Of a stretch of DNA of 64,000 bases, positions 1-11,682 are shown piece by piece. The DNA comes from Symbiodinium natans (taxonomy: Eukaryota > Sar > Dinophyceae > Suessiales > Symbiodiniaceae). The position numbers and the translations under genes are program-made. Each line of letters opens with the position of its first letter. Position 1 is the first letter of the stretch. A model generated the notes under the pieces. It had not been told where the DNA came from. It saw nothing but the letters and a program-made list of their open reading frames with translations, and made no database searches. Location of the stretch: the NCBI GenBank assembly GCA_905221605.1, contig CAJNDS010000170.1, positions 32,501 to 96,500 of the forward strand, written 5' to 3'.

Positions 1-61
1 ACAGCGTACTTAGCACTACGCACAACTTGTCACTGCATGCACACGTGCATTTCCCGACAAG
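1..61. repeat. Left copy of 61-bp direct repeat
   Basis: Identical to 2411-2471 except for one base (g at 56, a in the other copy). It contains the self-complementary-looking stretch tgcatgcacacgtgca. It sits just beyond the 3' end of the retroelement coding region and may continue to the left of the window. Confidence 0.9.
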
Positions 62-222
62 TCTAAGCTTCGTACTAACAGGTGAAGCTAACGCTTCCAC
101 AGAACTGACGTTCGAACTTTTCTCGACCCGCCGAGTGGGTTGGTCGAAAGGTCGTGTCGACCAGCACAGTGCGTCTTAGACGTCACAGTGCGTTCAAAAG
201 CGAACTGGCTGGTGCAACCGAC

Positions 223-1718
223 TCACTGCCACTCACGCGCGGCACCAGCCACGTTCGCGCGCGGGAGAGACTCGGCGAACTGGTCGAAGGCGAGCAGGTC
301 GACGAGCTGTTGGAACCCTTCTGCTGTCGCCAACTCAGCCGAACTAGCCATCTTGAGGGCAAGATCCCACACTTTTTCGAACTGGGCATGAACCTGACTG
401 CAACCTAGCCCATCCGAAGGCGACCAATCGCCTCTTGACACTGCATCCGAGAGGTTGGACTTACTCGAAACTCTCACGAATGTCACGTGCAACGAACGTG
501 CAGCAACCCAAGCCCAAAAGGCACCGAACAAGTTAGTCAGTCGTGTGTCCTTGGAATAACCTTTCTTTACGTAGCGCGTGTTCAGAAGCAACATTATCCA
601 CGAAGCACACGACCATGTCAGACAGGACGTTGGCAATGACAGCCAGCGAGAGCGGCTGCGCGAGCGCTTCAAGCCAATAAATGTAGGCCTTGGTGGTAAC
701 CGCAATCTGCAAGAAACTTTTCGGCACTTCAGTACGAAACGCGAGGCGGGTGCCATCAACACCGAAGAAGACACCGCCCAGACCATTAACTGAACCTTGC
801 AAGACCGAAAAGGAAGGCGCCGACCGTAACGGGAGCCTGCTAGGGTGATGCAGGCGTCTGCGTATAGAATGCAGGGAACACGGGTCTGCGGGTTGGGGCT
901 TATAGGGGGAATTCTTTAGCACGAACCAGCGGGAGCAAATGCGTTAGGCATTGCAACGCTGCACGAAGGGACGGGTTCAGGCGGGAGTGGTGGAACTGGG
1001 AGGGCTGACGGGCATACACCGCCCGGAGAAGGGCCTTTCCCACTCCCCCAAAAACCCAAGTGCAAATGAAGTTAAGCTTGCCCGCAAGGCGCGCAGCCTC
1101 ATCACACGACAGTTCGTCGTTTGCCAGAGCCTTGCATCGTCTAACAGGTCCCAAACTACTCCTAGCAAGGTGATGGAAGCGCACGGGGGTTTGGCTTTAG
1201 CCTCTTTCATCGTGAACCCCAAGGTTCGCTGAATCATACGCACTCATGGCAGTCTGCTGAAGTTCAGCAAAGAAGAAATCGTCCACGAAGTGTGCTGCTG
1301 GGATAAACGCCAACACGATTGCGCGGAAGCATATCACATCGGCAACCCGAAGGTATGCCCAGACACTACCTGAACTACCGAACGGAAGGACTTGATGCTG
1401 CCAGACAGACGGGCCATGGTTTGTCGGTAGAGACACAAAGCACTCATCAGGGGCTCGAACGGGTAACGCCCTGTAAGCACCCTCGTGATCCAAGGCTGCT
1501 AGAAGGCAGGTCCCCAGACTGGCAACTGTCTGCACCAATGACAGCACAGTCTGTGTCCCCTGATACGCCGGGCTGTCGGACACCCGTGCGGTTGAGTTGT
1601 GTCCAGAGCGACGCCAGTCATCCCCCCTACGTACTTTGTCGGACTGCACAATGGGAAAAGCCCTGGCGACAAACCTACATTCGTCCGACAGGATCACGTC
1701 AGGGGAGAAAAGGCCCAC
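223..1718 (-). pseudogene. Reverse transcriptase-RNase H, frameshifted
   Basis: Read leftward, the motifs come in order. VRRGDDWRRSGHN lies ahead of the palm. ALDHEGAYRALPVRAP resembles RT motif A and HQVLPFGSSGSVWAY motif B. HFVDDFFFAEL is the catalytic xxDD box. ASITLLGVVWDL is the following strand, and DEAARLAGKLNF the connection. The RNase H part shows CFVDNVASEHALRK and, near its end, SNLSDAVSRGDWS with the last acidic residue. These segments are spread over all three minus frames (1197-1718, 977-1243, 900-1184, 533-922, 223-786), so at least four frameshifts break the gene. No integrase or tyrosine recombinase motif is visible. Confidence 0.85.
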
Positions 1719-2359
1719 AAACCGCCCTTTAGCTGCCTCCTGTTTGATTTGAGACCGTTCCCCAGACCCTTGGCCGCCTTTTTGCTAACAGGCCCACCAA
1801 AAACCACAGCAGCAGGTTGCTGCGTCACTGCCGCCACCACCACGGACGGGTGTCCATCAGAGTCGCCGTAATACTCCTGCACCGTGAAGTCCATGAAGGG
1901 CTCCGAAACTGGCGCGACCGGGATTGACGATGCCGAGGAAAGCACAGGGTCCGGGGTATCCGCGCTGGAGCCCGGGATGACGACCTGCGCTGCCCCAGCT
2001 GGTGTGTCATCGTCATCCGAACTGGAACACGGGTCCTGCATTCCTTGCTCCAAGCAAACACGAACCAGGTGGCCGACCAGAGGGTTCAAGACGTGTGGGG
2101 CCAGCCCGCTTGCTTCCCAAACGAGCTGAGCCGGATCGACCCCCGCCAAGTAGAGCAAGGCCTGGCGGACCATTGTCCCCACAGCGCCACCTGGTAAGGC
2201 AGCCTGATGCCCGGACGAGCTTGCTTTGGGAGCACTGCCGGTCAGGTGCTCAGGAAGCGGCTGCAAACCATCGCCCAGCACGGTGGCTGGCTCCACCACA
2301 GCAGCTGCTCCATCCACCGCAGGCTCAGCCGGCACCATGTGCACGAAGGCTATCTGCAA
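1694..2359 (-). pseudogene. N-terminal region of retroelement polyprotein
   Basis: A 221-codon open frame read leftward, upstream of the reverse transcriptase. It is rich in Ala, Pro, Ser and Val, with a short acidic run (SSDDDDTP) near residue 115. Its end (LKGGLWAFSPLT, stop) overlaps the start of the next frame by 24 nt. The next frame continues with a related reading (LFSPDVILSDECRF), so the stop is probably the product of a one-base frameshift. No protease or nucleic-acid binding motif is visible. I infer that it is the part preceding the polymerase domain; its role is unknown. Confidence 0.55.
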
Positions 2360-2410
2360 AACTGCTCTGGGCTTCTCGTCTCGAGAGGCGCAGCTGAGCT
2401 CACGAACAGG

Positions 2411-2471
2411 ACAGCGTACTTAGCACTACGCACAACTTGTCACTGCATGCACACGTGCATTTCCCAACAAG
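2411..2471. repeat. Right copy of 61-bp direct repeat
   Basis: Second copy of the repeat at 1-61, about 50 bp upstream of the first open frame of the retroelement (which is read leftward). High identity between the two copies suggests a recent event or shared origin by replication of the element. Confidence 0.9.
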
Positions 2472-3046
2472 CCTACTAGGATTTGTCGAGTTTCCTACAA
2501 TCACCCATGTTGCGGATATGAGAGCACTCAGAAGTCTCCTGTCTCGCTTCCTCGAATCGTCGAAGACGCTGCAAAGCTACTGCCTTAGGTCAAGCACAGA
2601 CAACATTTTCCTCAAGACGTAGCGAGCTACACCTCAAGCAAAGCATCTGCCTTCGCTTCCCTGACGGGGTCTGCGGAGATATGCCAGGAGCCGTCCGGAG
2701 GGTCAAGGCGGTCAAGCTTGTCCTTGCAACAATTCTTGGATAACCTCCTCGTGCAAACAGTTCATAATATTGCAGTTTTGCAACCCTTCTAAGAGAGTCC
2801 TTGCCCAGAAGCTGCTGTTCGCCACTGCAGCGCTTGCACCTCGTCATCTGATGTCATCATGCCATCTGCATAACTTTGAGTCTGTTTATGTTCGACAGTT
2901 CAACAAACGCCAACTGCAGACCTCAATCAGAAGGCGAATAGAGGCTGCGCATGTCTGAAGGTGACTCAAGGTCCGGACAGCTCCAATGCAAGTGCAAGAT
3001 GGTCCTGAAGGATTCTCAGCATTGTTTCGTTAATTAGCGACTGCTT
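2472..3046. other. Stretch without a supported gene
   Basis: No frame here is long or protein-like enough to call and no repeat stands out. It may be flank of the retroelement or intergenic/intronic sequence. Confidence 0.5.
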
Positions 3047-3178
3047 TCAGGGAACACGGAGACTCATCCAACCAAATGGAACTGCTTGCTGCATCTTGAT
3101 GCAGAGCCCGGCCTCTGCCACAAGGCCATCCCGGAGCTCCGCAGCACGCTTCGGGTCACAGAGGTGTGCCAAACCGAC
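3047..3178 (-). CDS. Candidate terminal exon, unknown protein
   Basis: An open frame of 43 codons and a stop starts directly after a good acceptor (TTGGCAG) and reads VGLAHLCDPKRAAELRDGLV at its start. Helix-prone composition. Same strand as all supported genes of the window. No family recognised. The reading could be a chance open frame, since no partner exon can be phased to it. Confidence 0.33.
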   Translation of the reverse strand, partial: VGLAHLCDPKRAAELRDGLVAEAGLCIKMQQAVPFGWMSLRVP

Positions 3179-3722
3179 CTGCCAAGGCGTTGTGCGCATG
3201 TGGCAACTGTCAAGGACAACTGTGGACCAATTCAAGCACAGCCGCACATGACGATAACTCACGGCTAGTCAAGATTCCAAATCCTACATTGAACATTTTG
3301 CCGCTAGACGGCGCAAGCGGTCGCATAATTCATGGAATAAATCAAGGCGTGCTATGTACAGCCGTGCACCGCTTGTGGGTGCTGTCGCTGAGCACCGGAA
3401 AGCCTACTAGCGATCGGCTTTGCCACTTTCACGACATCATCAGCTCCAAAGAAGCAGACGGATGACTATCAATGCTTGACATCATTCTTGTCGAGAGCTT
3501 GCCTTCCCTGATGACACCCTCAGGGTCTTGGAGAGAAAGGTGCATGTCACAGATCATCTGCCGGCCCTTGACTACTGGTCTTGTGAACTCACAATTGCTA
3601 CAGTGTCTGAGCTGCCCTTGCCAATGCAGAACCGGCCTTCTTTGCGTCGTAAATTTGCCAACTTGCTTCCTGAGCTTGCCATCCAGTTGCTTTAACCTTC
3701 CGAAACCGTACCTACTCTGCTA

Positions 3723-3931
3723 CCAAGCATCATGCTGGAACATCCGGAAAGCTCCAAGCCGGATCAAGTAGCATTCGCCCTGGCCGCTCCAAGTATGTAG
3801 GTCACACAAGCCACAAGCCAACGCCAGCTTCTGTTGTCTTCGGCCCGCCTCATCGAAATTGCATGCCTCCTGAATGAGAGGCATAACTGCATCAGTGTAG
3901 ATTTGATCTCTGAACTCGCCGCAAAGCCAGC
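3723..3931 (-). CDS. Candidate exon, unknown protein
   Basis: After an acceptor-like CTGCAAG the frame reads GWLCGEFRDQIYTDAVMPLI and continues for about 70 residues through ACNFDEAGRRQQKLAL to FRMFQHDAW before a TAG. The mix of charged and hydrophobic residues is protein-like and the two other frames are less convincing. Donor not certain; a GTAGCA follows directly at the stop. Function unknown. Confidence 0.42.
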
Positions 3932-4379
3932 CTTGCAGCGATTCGAATAGTTATTTCCTCATGTGCAAATTCATTAAGATTCTGTGCATCCTTCCATCCA
4001 GCCTTGAAGTCCCACGAATGCCCACTCCTAAGATTAAACGGGAGTTTGACCCCGTGTCTGTGGTGCCGGAACAACTGGACAGACAACCTTCTGAAGTGCC
4101 GTTGTCGTCGTTGTCGTTCATGGTCGTCGTCGCTGCTGCTGCTGGTGTTGGGGTGGTTGCGACAGTTCTTGCAGTTTAGTCTTGAAGCCGATCTCTGGCT
4201 CACCCTTTACCAATCCTATCGAATCATATCGAATCATACCCGTCCACAGGAAGCAGGTACTCCCAATGGACGTCGGGGGTGTCGGGGCAGAGCCAGCTTG
4301 GATCACTTCGGATCACCGATCACTCGAAGCTGCTTTCGTTCTAGTCATTCGGACTCTTGTCTGAGTCTCTTCGAGGCTG

Positions 4380-4583
4380 TCAAACGGACACTGAATGACT
4401 GAATGCACAGGGAGATGGATCATGAGATTGCAAGTAAGCGTCATCGACGTGCATCTTGGGACCGCCCATGCTGAGGATGTCATCCACCAGTCTGACGATG
4501 CACTTCATGTTCCTGAAGGCCATCAAGCACTGTGCGCGAGATTTTGCGAGCTCGGAGCTGATTTTTTGGGCTTGTTGTTCGTC
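4380..4583 (-). CDS. Candidate exon, helical protein
   Basis: Starts after an acceptor-like ACAAAAG and runs 67 codons to a TGA. It opens with DEQQAQKISSELAKSRAQCL and contains RNMKCIVRLVDDILSMGG. The first part looks like an amphipathic helix. It lies among other minus-strand candidate exons (3723-3931, 4828-4950) that may belong to the same gene, but the joins could not be phased. Confidence 0.45.
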   Translation of the reverse strand, partial: DEQQAQKISSELAKSRAQCLMAFRNMKCIVRLVDDILSMGGPKMHVDDAYLQSHDPSPCAFSHSVSV

Positions 4584-4827
4584 CTTTTGTCTTTACCAGG
4601 CCGGGGTTCATCGTTGCCAGCCAGATATAAGCAAACGGCATGTATCCCAGGCAGGTCAGATAGTACGGAGCTGGGTGCAGGCTCAGCGGGTTGCCCAGTC
4701 GCCTCAGCTCACGGCAGCTCAGGGCCAAACCGGAGCGCTTCCCTGAATAGCTTGGTTAACTTAGTTTTCTCGTAGTATGGCAGTTCATGGGTCCTGGGTT
4801 GGAAGTAAGACGTCAGTGAAGCGAGCA

Positions 4828-4950
4828 TTGTTTGTAAACAGTGGCTCCGCTGTACTGTTCAACACCGAAAGCACGTCCGTGTTCTGCTCTGCTTGGTACA
4901 CATTCATGCTCCAGAATCTTCATGTCCTTTTCGCAAATGAAGTATGGATT
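4828..4950 (-). CDS. Candidate exon, unknown protein
   Basis: Begins after the acceptor GAGCTGACAG and reads NPYFICEKDMKILEHECV, then AEHGRAFGVEQYSGATVYKQ before a TGA. Two cysteines and a histidine are close together (C, then HEC) but no known zinc motif fits. Donor unclear. Confidence 0.42.
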
Positions 4951-4973
4951 CTGTCAGCTCGCTGCTCAGCAAA

Positions 4974-5287
4974 CTACACAGCTGTATTTCTAAGGTCATC
5001 CGAATCCGTAACGCTCGAAGAAGCATGGGTGGCGAGGTGCGGATCCACTTTGTCCAGCTTTTCCTTCACCGCTTGAGTCTTCTTGACCATGAAGTGTGTT
5101 TGCACCTGATCTCATCAGCTGTGCGGCTCCATGACTTCGCTGTGTACAAATCATGTCGTAGTGCCATAGTTCCTACTTCAAGCATCATAGGCTGGCTCTG
5201 CTGCATGATGTGCTGCGCAGCTCCGTATGCAGTTCTTGTTGCACTAGCCGAGACAGCCAAGTTTCTAGCCAAGCAAGCCTTGTACAA
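4974..5287 (-). CDS. Candidate coding run in two frames
   Basis: From 5287 leftward one frame reads ARNLAVSASATRTAYGAAQH and on to SWSRTADEI. About 5105 the protein-like reading moves to another frame, THFMVKKTQAVKEKLDKVDP, until a TAG at 4974-4976. There is no room for an intron between them, so this is either one exon with a one-base frameshift or two unrelated open frames. Function unknown. Confidence 0.35.
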
Positions 5288-5299
5288 GTCCTAAAACAG

Positions 5300-8200
5300 C
5301 CTGGTTGACTTGCTGGGGCATTCAACGGGCATTTGAGGTCAGGGCTTTCGAGTTGCGGGCTTGGGAAGATTTATTCCCTGAACATTTGTCTAAACTCTGA
5401 ACAACCTCTTGAGTACAGTGTAGGGCTTTTGGGGTTCAGCGTGTTTTTCCCAAGGTCGACGGTCGACGGCTTCGCTACGCCCATGCAGCAGGCGAGGAGC
5501 ACGGGTGCAGTGTGGGGCTCAGCTGTTTGGGGCCTAGACAGGCCGCGAAGCGCTTTTGAAGTCTCTTGCGCGCGTCCATGCGGAGGCTCGGCACTCTCAC
5601 CAAGCGCTGACCGAGCCTTGTCGCATCCGGCCTACAGTAGCAGAAGCTAATACCGGGCAAGCGGAGCCCAACCACTCACGCGGTCGCGAAGGCACGCAGG
5701 CACTCACGCTTAGCCAACCCGCTGACGCTGCCAAAGCAGGCCCATCAGGCCCGCAAGGCCCTTGTTGGGCCTTGCAGGCGTGCAAGAAACACTGCAACCG
5801 CAGCATCTTTCTTGCTGCAAGGCTCCGTCCCGGTCGCTCCCCCTGAAGCATTTTTGGAAGATCCCGCTCAAGATGCTCACGCTGATGCTCACGATCCGCA
5901 CTGCCCCTCTTTGGGTGGTCGGTGCCCCGGTGCCCTGCAAAAAGAAATCCAACAAAAACGAAGAAGGTCGATGATGCATGAGGTTCCAGGTTTTCCCAGA
6001 ACCACCAAAACACGAACCCAGAAGCCATAATTGACCAGCCAGAGGATCGCCTTAAACAGTGCGGTACGAGACGTAAAGTTTATGTTGGCTGGCCCTTCCC
6101 TGCCTAGCCCCCCAAGGATGAGCATCGACAGCCATGGCTCGAGCGAGCTCGCATGCATGCAGGCACTTCACTGGCATCTGCTAGATGGTCCGAGCTGGCC
6201 AGCTGTGGGCAACAGACTTGCTAGCTGGGGACCCATAGTCCTAGGCCGTGGACTAGACAGTAGTAGAGTTGAGGGCGTGAGACTAGATCATCAGCAATCA
6301 ACAAGAAGCTGACAATGCCACCATGACTGCAACATCAGATTCCCCTTAGGCCAAGGACCCAGTTTCCAGCCCAATATCTGTGGCTGAGGTAGTACCCCAC
6401 GTCATCTGGAAAAAACTGCCCATACCAGCATAAACAAAACCTCATCAGGCTGGCGATGCGATGTCAACGAGCCCGTCATGCATGAAAGGACACGTCACGC
6501 TGGGCTACGTCGCTACGCTGAGCTCACAACTCTGCCAAGAACCACAGCCGCAGCCACGTGTTCATGCCAGTCCAACTCCTCGGGCATGGTCTGTAGTAGA
6601 GGTCCACAGGTCCACAAACCAAGCAACTTTACAAACCTTACAACTCTCGCCAGCTCTTAGTTCAGCTCACTGTTAACAAAGCCATCTTTCTGCAACTCTC
6701 TGCACTCAAGCGGCGTCCAGTCGAAGCCAAAACTCGCAATGTAAAACAAGTAGATGCCACTCAGGCCTGTCAAAAGACAATACAGGCACTACAGGCTACG
6801 GAGGCAGTAGAAGCACCACATAATGCAACAGACTGCGGTCCTAAGCACCGGGCAAAAGCACAAATTCCACGAGTACACATCAAATGGTGCTGGAGTAAGT
6901 AGTATGTAAACGTGCATAGCCTTGGATGCATCATATGTTCTAAGACCGGTAGGGAAGTTCACATGGCAGCATCTTCTGCCAAAACGTGACATCGGAGTCC
7001 CAATCAAAACGAGGCCACTGTCAAGCCAATGATGCCCAGCCATATTGCCTAGGATGTGGATGATCACACCGGCGCGATCAAAACATCATTCGCGTGTCTG
7101 ACGAGTGTCGGTGGTGGAAGGAATCATCAAGGCGATTGGAGCGGCGTACTCAACGAAGGCTGCAAAGTGGGCAAGGCATGTACCAAACCAGGTGGGTGTC
7201 CTGAGGCTAACGGCAGGCTTGACAGCCTTCATCGTGCCCAACAACCTGCACAACTTTCACGGTTAAGATTGAACAGCCAAGGCTCAGGGCCTAAGGCTAA
7301 GGCTAAAGTCGGCAAAAGGGCAAAATGCAAAAGGGGCTCGGGCAGTGTCCAAAAATAATTTGGATCTTTCGAGCAATAGCTCTGCACAAAGCACAACAAA
7401 GCAACTGTGTGCCCGCTGGTGTGGACCAGACTGCAGGACAGCGCAGTTTGGCCGCATGAAGCAGTATGGAAACGGCACCGTGTCTTCATCTAGGAGCCTC
7501 TGCGAGCCTCTAGGGATCATCCAAGACACCTGGACCGGGCTTGGATGTGTCGAAGATGTTTGGCCATCCAAGCACGAGACAGCCATCAACAATCACGCAC
7601 CAGATGCGCTGAACAGCTGCCCTATACATGCAGGATGAGGCAGCACAACGTGCCCGCGGCTTCATGACCCGAGACGAGACCGTATTGGAATCGAAAGCAA
7701 GTTGATTACGCTGGATGGCGCAAGGCGCAAGACCAGCCATGGCACAGTCACAGAAATATTGAGAAGGACGCGAAGTTGTGAATGCGTTGATGGCCACTCG
7801 CATGCATTTGCTTTAGCTGCTGGGCAGCATTGCCGCTGGGCAGCAGCTGCCCGCCAACCTCTTGTTGCTCCATGGAAGCTGCGTCCAACTTGTTGCCTTT
7901 CTTGGCAGGGATTTGCGAGCTAAGCATCTAATGTCCGAAGCACCACTATAGGCAACGGCAACCTTGCATTGTAGGTGCCAATGTTTCACAACTCAGGATA
8001 GTCGCAACAGGCTCTTCCCAAAAACCTAAACGACTCATGCTCCAAGTACTTCACGTTTGGCCCAGAAGTCCATGCGTCGATTTCCACGAAACGACTACGT
8101 AGAGCAAAGACATGCGAGGCAGCCAGAACAAGAAGTCTGCTTAGAAAAAAATAAGGTAACATCGCCGGTCATGACACACAAGCCTAGGTATTCCGCCAAA

Positions 8201-9178
8201 CCAGAGTGCAGAGCTGAAGTTCGGTCTTAGGCTGGGGCGAAGTTTCTTGGTTTTGCAACGTTTTGCTTTTGGCGGGCCTTAGGCTTACCTTTAAGAGTTG
8301 GTTCCGGCAAGCAAGAATCCTTACCAGGATGTCCGGGGGTAGGGGCGATGCGTGGCATTGTGAGTCCCATGAGATGCTCTTCTGGTCCCACGGCTGGTCC
8401 TGCACGGATTGGCAGCATTTGGCCGGGTTCGTGTGAGCGCCAAGTGGCAGCCCAACTTGCGTTTGTCAAGGGGGCAGAGAAGGTGGGCCGGACGGTGCGT
8501 AAGCCATGGTCGAATGCAAAGACACACACACACACATACACATATGCACACAAGCACACGGTGTGCAATTTTCACAAGGAAGCAACGAAGAGTCAATGCA
8601 AACCATCCAGTCGTGCTGAGTACTTCTGGATCTGCTTGACAGGGCTCATCTTATCCTCAGACTCGATCAGCAATTTCTGGAGCCATTTGCTTCCGCGCAG
8701 CCATCTTGACCTCTTCCATGAGTTTTTCATGTCACGTCTCGGCCCTTTGGCTGGGATATCGCCCAAAACAATATCATGTAGCACGAGAGACCACTTTGGG
8801 GCTGCGACTGCAGCATGAAGGGTCCATTAACATACCTGCCGCGGACAGCGATGCTGCGCAGTGGCGTCTCTGCACACAGCAAACATAGCAAGAGCCAATG
8901 CTGCAACACGCATGCTACATGCTTTCCAGGTGCTGAAACCAAGGCCCGATTTTTCCAATACCTTGCAAATGGGATGACAGGTACATTAACAGCATCTTCG
9001 AAAGAGCCTTACAAGGCTCAACATATTGGCCTGAGAAGAACCATTGCATGATCAGTCCCAACCTTGGTACAAAGCCATGCTGTGCCCAATGCATTCCAAT
9101 GCATTTCAATGCACCTTCTCGTTTGTCTTATATCAGCATCTGGTACTCTTCTACACCGTGAAGACTAAACAGTGTAAA
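5300..9178. other. Long stretch without a confident gene
   Basis: Several short open frames exist on both strands but none has a recognisable domain or a convincing exon structure. A weak minus-strand candidate near 8325-8500 ends at a good donor (CCTG followed by GTAAGG). A short (CA)n run lies at 8521-8540. The segment 7270-7330 is rich in GGCTAAG/GGGC words. Confidence 0.5.
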
Positions 9179-9535
9179 TTAGTGTAAATAGCGGGAAGCT
9201 CCAAAGTTCTCAGCTTTTGCCATTTCTTGCCAAAGTGCTGCATCCCTGCAAAACTGCCAGAGGCCAAAGGCAGGCAAGCCGAGAGCAACATGCTCCTTCG
9301 CACAACAGCTGAGACTTAATGGATGTGGATGTGGAGCCACACAAGCACCCTCTTTGCAGCTCCCGTAGGCGTGAGCGGTGCCAGCGTAGAACTGTGTTCT
9401 GTCCTGGGCCCAACCCTCTGCACTGAGGACGCCAAGTGCTGTGCATACGAAGGCAATTGAGTTGCGGACAAAAATGAAGAGATAAACCTTGGCTCCGTGG
9501 CATGGCACATGATGGTGCATGTACCTTTCGTGCAT
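9179..9535 (-). CDS. Open frame, possible exon
   Basis: A 118-codon open frame ending at TAA. Protein-like parts include FVRNSIAFVCTALGVLSAEG and LPAFGLWQFCRDAALWQEMA. Eight cysteines are scattered through it. No domain recognised, and splice sites were not resolved. It could be chance. Confidence 0.3.
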   Translation of the reverse strand: MHERYMHHHVPCHGAKVYLFIFVRNSIAFVCTALGVLSAEGWAQDRTQFYAGTAHAYGSCKEGACVAPHPHPLSLSCCAKEHVALGLPAFGLWQFCRDAALWQEMAKAENFGASRYLH

Positions 9536-10203
9536 GTAGTTTCCACGGCTTCACTTTAACAAACGCATGTGCGTGTGTATGTATTGTGTATGTGCTGCCA
9601 AGCGTCGTCACAGCAGAACAGAGCCTCCGTATAAGAAAAAGGCGAAGCTGAATCCCAACTCAAAACGAAAAGGGCTGCTGTTCCTCGGGTGATTTCGCCT
9701 AGTCACCCTTATGCAGCAGAAGCTGTACCAGGGACAAAGCAGGAAGCCCAAACCAGCAACGAAGAAGAGAGAATGAACCGCGAGGTCAACAACCTTAGCT
9801 CATCGTGGCTTTCAAGATCTCTCAAGCATCACTTGGCATGGCGACTCCCGGGTGTGTCTGAGCACCTTCGACAACTGTCGAATAAGCTGTTTGATTGCCT
9901 ACTATCTTCTCAGGGTGCGGTTCTGGGAGCAACAACAGTCGCTGAATGAGAAACCTGCACTGCTTCAACTTCCAGCATGCGTGCAGATGTCAGTAGCAAA
10001 AGCGAAGCTCAACTTTGGGCTTCAGAATGCTTCAGATCTATATAAGCCAGGCAACATTTCTTTTATTCCCACCCAACATGGGGAAGCACGAATACTTCAA
10101 AGTACCCCGTGAAAGGCGGTACCTCATCTTGCAACTTCTGCTACGCCGCTATGCCTGGCATGTGCGTTGGCATGTGCCTTGCATTGCCTCTGATGCCTAC
10201 GGC

Positions 10204-10437
10204 CTACGCAATGCGAAAATGGTCCAATCCCGGCTGCCACCAGTTGTTTGGAAACGCCACGCCATTCAGTGGTCCTTGACGGCACCCGAATGCTTCAGCT
10301 AAATGCTGCCAGACCTGGGCAACCCGTGCGGTGCTGACCGCCCCCCTGGCGTGGCATCTGCGAGATGTGAGCAACGCAGCCCAAGCCAAAAATGCATCCC
10401 AAATAATCCAAGGACTGCGCAAGAAGCTTCGCGAACA
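10204..10437 (-). CDS. Open frame, possible exon
   Basis: Reads WIIWDAFLAWAALLTSRRCH, then TARVAQVWQHLAEAFGCRQG, ending FRIA and TAG. Tryptophan-rich and helix-prone. Same strand as the supported genes. No acceptor clearly fits its left side, so its extent is uncertain. Confidence 0.3.
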   Translation of the reverse strand, partial: CSRSFLRSPWIIWDAFLAWAALLTSRRCHARGAVSTARVAQVWQHLAEAFGCRQGPLNGVAFPNNWWQPGLDHFRIA

Positions 10438-11125
10438 GGAGCACAGAATACTCGTAACTAGGCAGGTCGGAAGGCCTGGCGAAAACAGGTGAAAATATCC
10501 GAAGGCTTACAGGGACAATGACTCATCTTCGAATGCCTCGGCATCAATGCGATCAAGATGAAATATCCTTTGTTGCACCATTATTTCATTTGCTCTTCAT
10601 GAAGCCGTGCAGTGGCTTGCAGGCTCGAGTATTTGCAACAACGGTGCCGCCGTAGTTCACCAGGAGCATTGTGATGTGAAACCTCTCATCGAGACACACC
10701 CGCATGTCCACATGTCTGCTGTCCGAACAGCTAAGGTGTCCATGTGGTCGTCTTGTGATATTGGCCATGATGCTCCATCGTCCAGATGTGAAAGTGCAGG
10801 GTACCCTAAGAAGCTCTTAAAGATCCTCAACACGGGCCAAAGCCCCTGAAACCGGAAGCTCCCCCCAAGAACCTCAACCAATTCATCAGTCATGCATATC
10901 GAGACCAACATTCATGCCAAGATATGGCGATCCCTTGTGCCCACGACCTCCTGTTCAACAAAAAGAATTCTAATCAATGCCCTGTGCCCACACGTTTCAG
11001 TTGCTCGAGCCTATATACAAGCGAAGGTCGTTCCATCCTGGCTTTCCCGATTCACATTTCAGGGCAGTGACCGGGCATTGAATTTCACTGGCAGCACAAT
11101 GTTCTGCAAGACCCCTACAAAAAAC

Positions 11126-11470
11126 TAACTCACACACGGCCACACATTAACAACATTTAACAGCCGCATACCAGCCAGCCCTTCTGAGTAGCGTGCGATA
11201 AACAGCATTGGGCTTGTGAGGATTTTGGAGTGGGGGCGACATCTTCCGAGCCACTTTGCAATGTGCCATATGCAGTTCTGCAGCTGAAAGCTGAGACTAG
11301 GCGAGACTGAGCAGGGACTAGCAGGGACTAGCAGACTAGCAGCAATGAAGCGCCTCCAAGTCTCCCGTGCTTCACTATCCTCTTCGCGAAATGGTCTAGC
11401 CGTTGGCCGACCGTCATCGCCTGAAACTTTTCCTTTGGCAGATCGAAGTAGTCACCATCCCTTTGTTGCA
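11126..11470 (-). CDS. Candidate terminal exon, unknown protein
   Basis: A frame without any stop for about 115 codons that has no ATG and so is easy to miss. It opens with GDDGRPTARPFREEDSEARE, continues TWRRFIAASLLV, and ends WPCVS with TAG. A short tandem repeat (agcagggact, 11308-11338) lies inside. It follows the exon at 11507-11682, but the two are out of phase by one base at a GGGG run at the donor, as with other homopolymer slips in this window. Confidence 0.4.
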
Positions 11471-11506
11471 CCGCGGCAGCAACGTTGCAGCAAGTCTTGC
11501 ACTCAC

Positions 11507-11682
11507 CCCGGCCGAGCTTTTGGACTGGGCTTGACTGTGCCGAAAAATTGCCAGCCAGGGCTCCAGTTAATATCAGCCATGGCTTCGCTAAAGCTAGCAA
11601 GGGGCCCTCTAATCTTGGGCACTGCACACTGCGGTTGGCCAGGGCTTTTTGGCAGTTCACATGCATTCACCAACACCAGGCT
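11507..11682 (-). CDS. Internal exon, unknown protein
   Basis: Bounded by a clean acceptor (GATCTTCCAG) and a strong donor (CCGGG followed by GTGAGTGC). It encodes 58 residues plus two bases, starting SLVLVNACELPKSPGQPQCA and ending FFGTVKPSPKARP. Both splice sites and the open frame agree, so the exon is likely real. The family is not recognised. Confidence 0.55.

Larger units (their letters stand above)
1..2471 (-). mobile_element. Decayed retroelement (RT-RNase H) with terminal direct repeats
   Basis: A unit of about 2.4 kb holds, on the minus strand, an acidic/proline-rich segment followed by reverse transcriptase and RNase H motifs in the usual order. It is bounded on both sides by a 61-bp direct repeat (1-61 and 2411-2471) with one mismatch. 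The protein family is one I recognise from Symbiodinium assemblies; its FVDD catalytic box and CFVDNxASEHAL segment are typical. The coding frame changes at least five times, so the copy is dead or badly assembled. The left repeat starts at the window edge, so it may extend further. Whether the repeats are short LTRs or something else is not settled. Confidence 0.75.
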
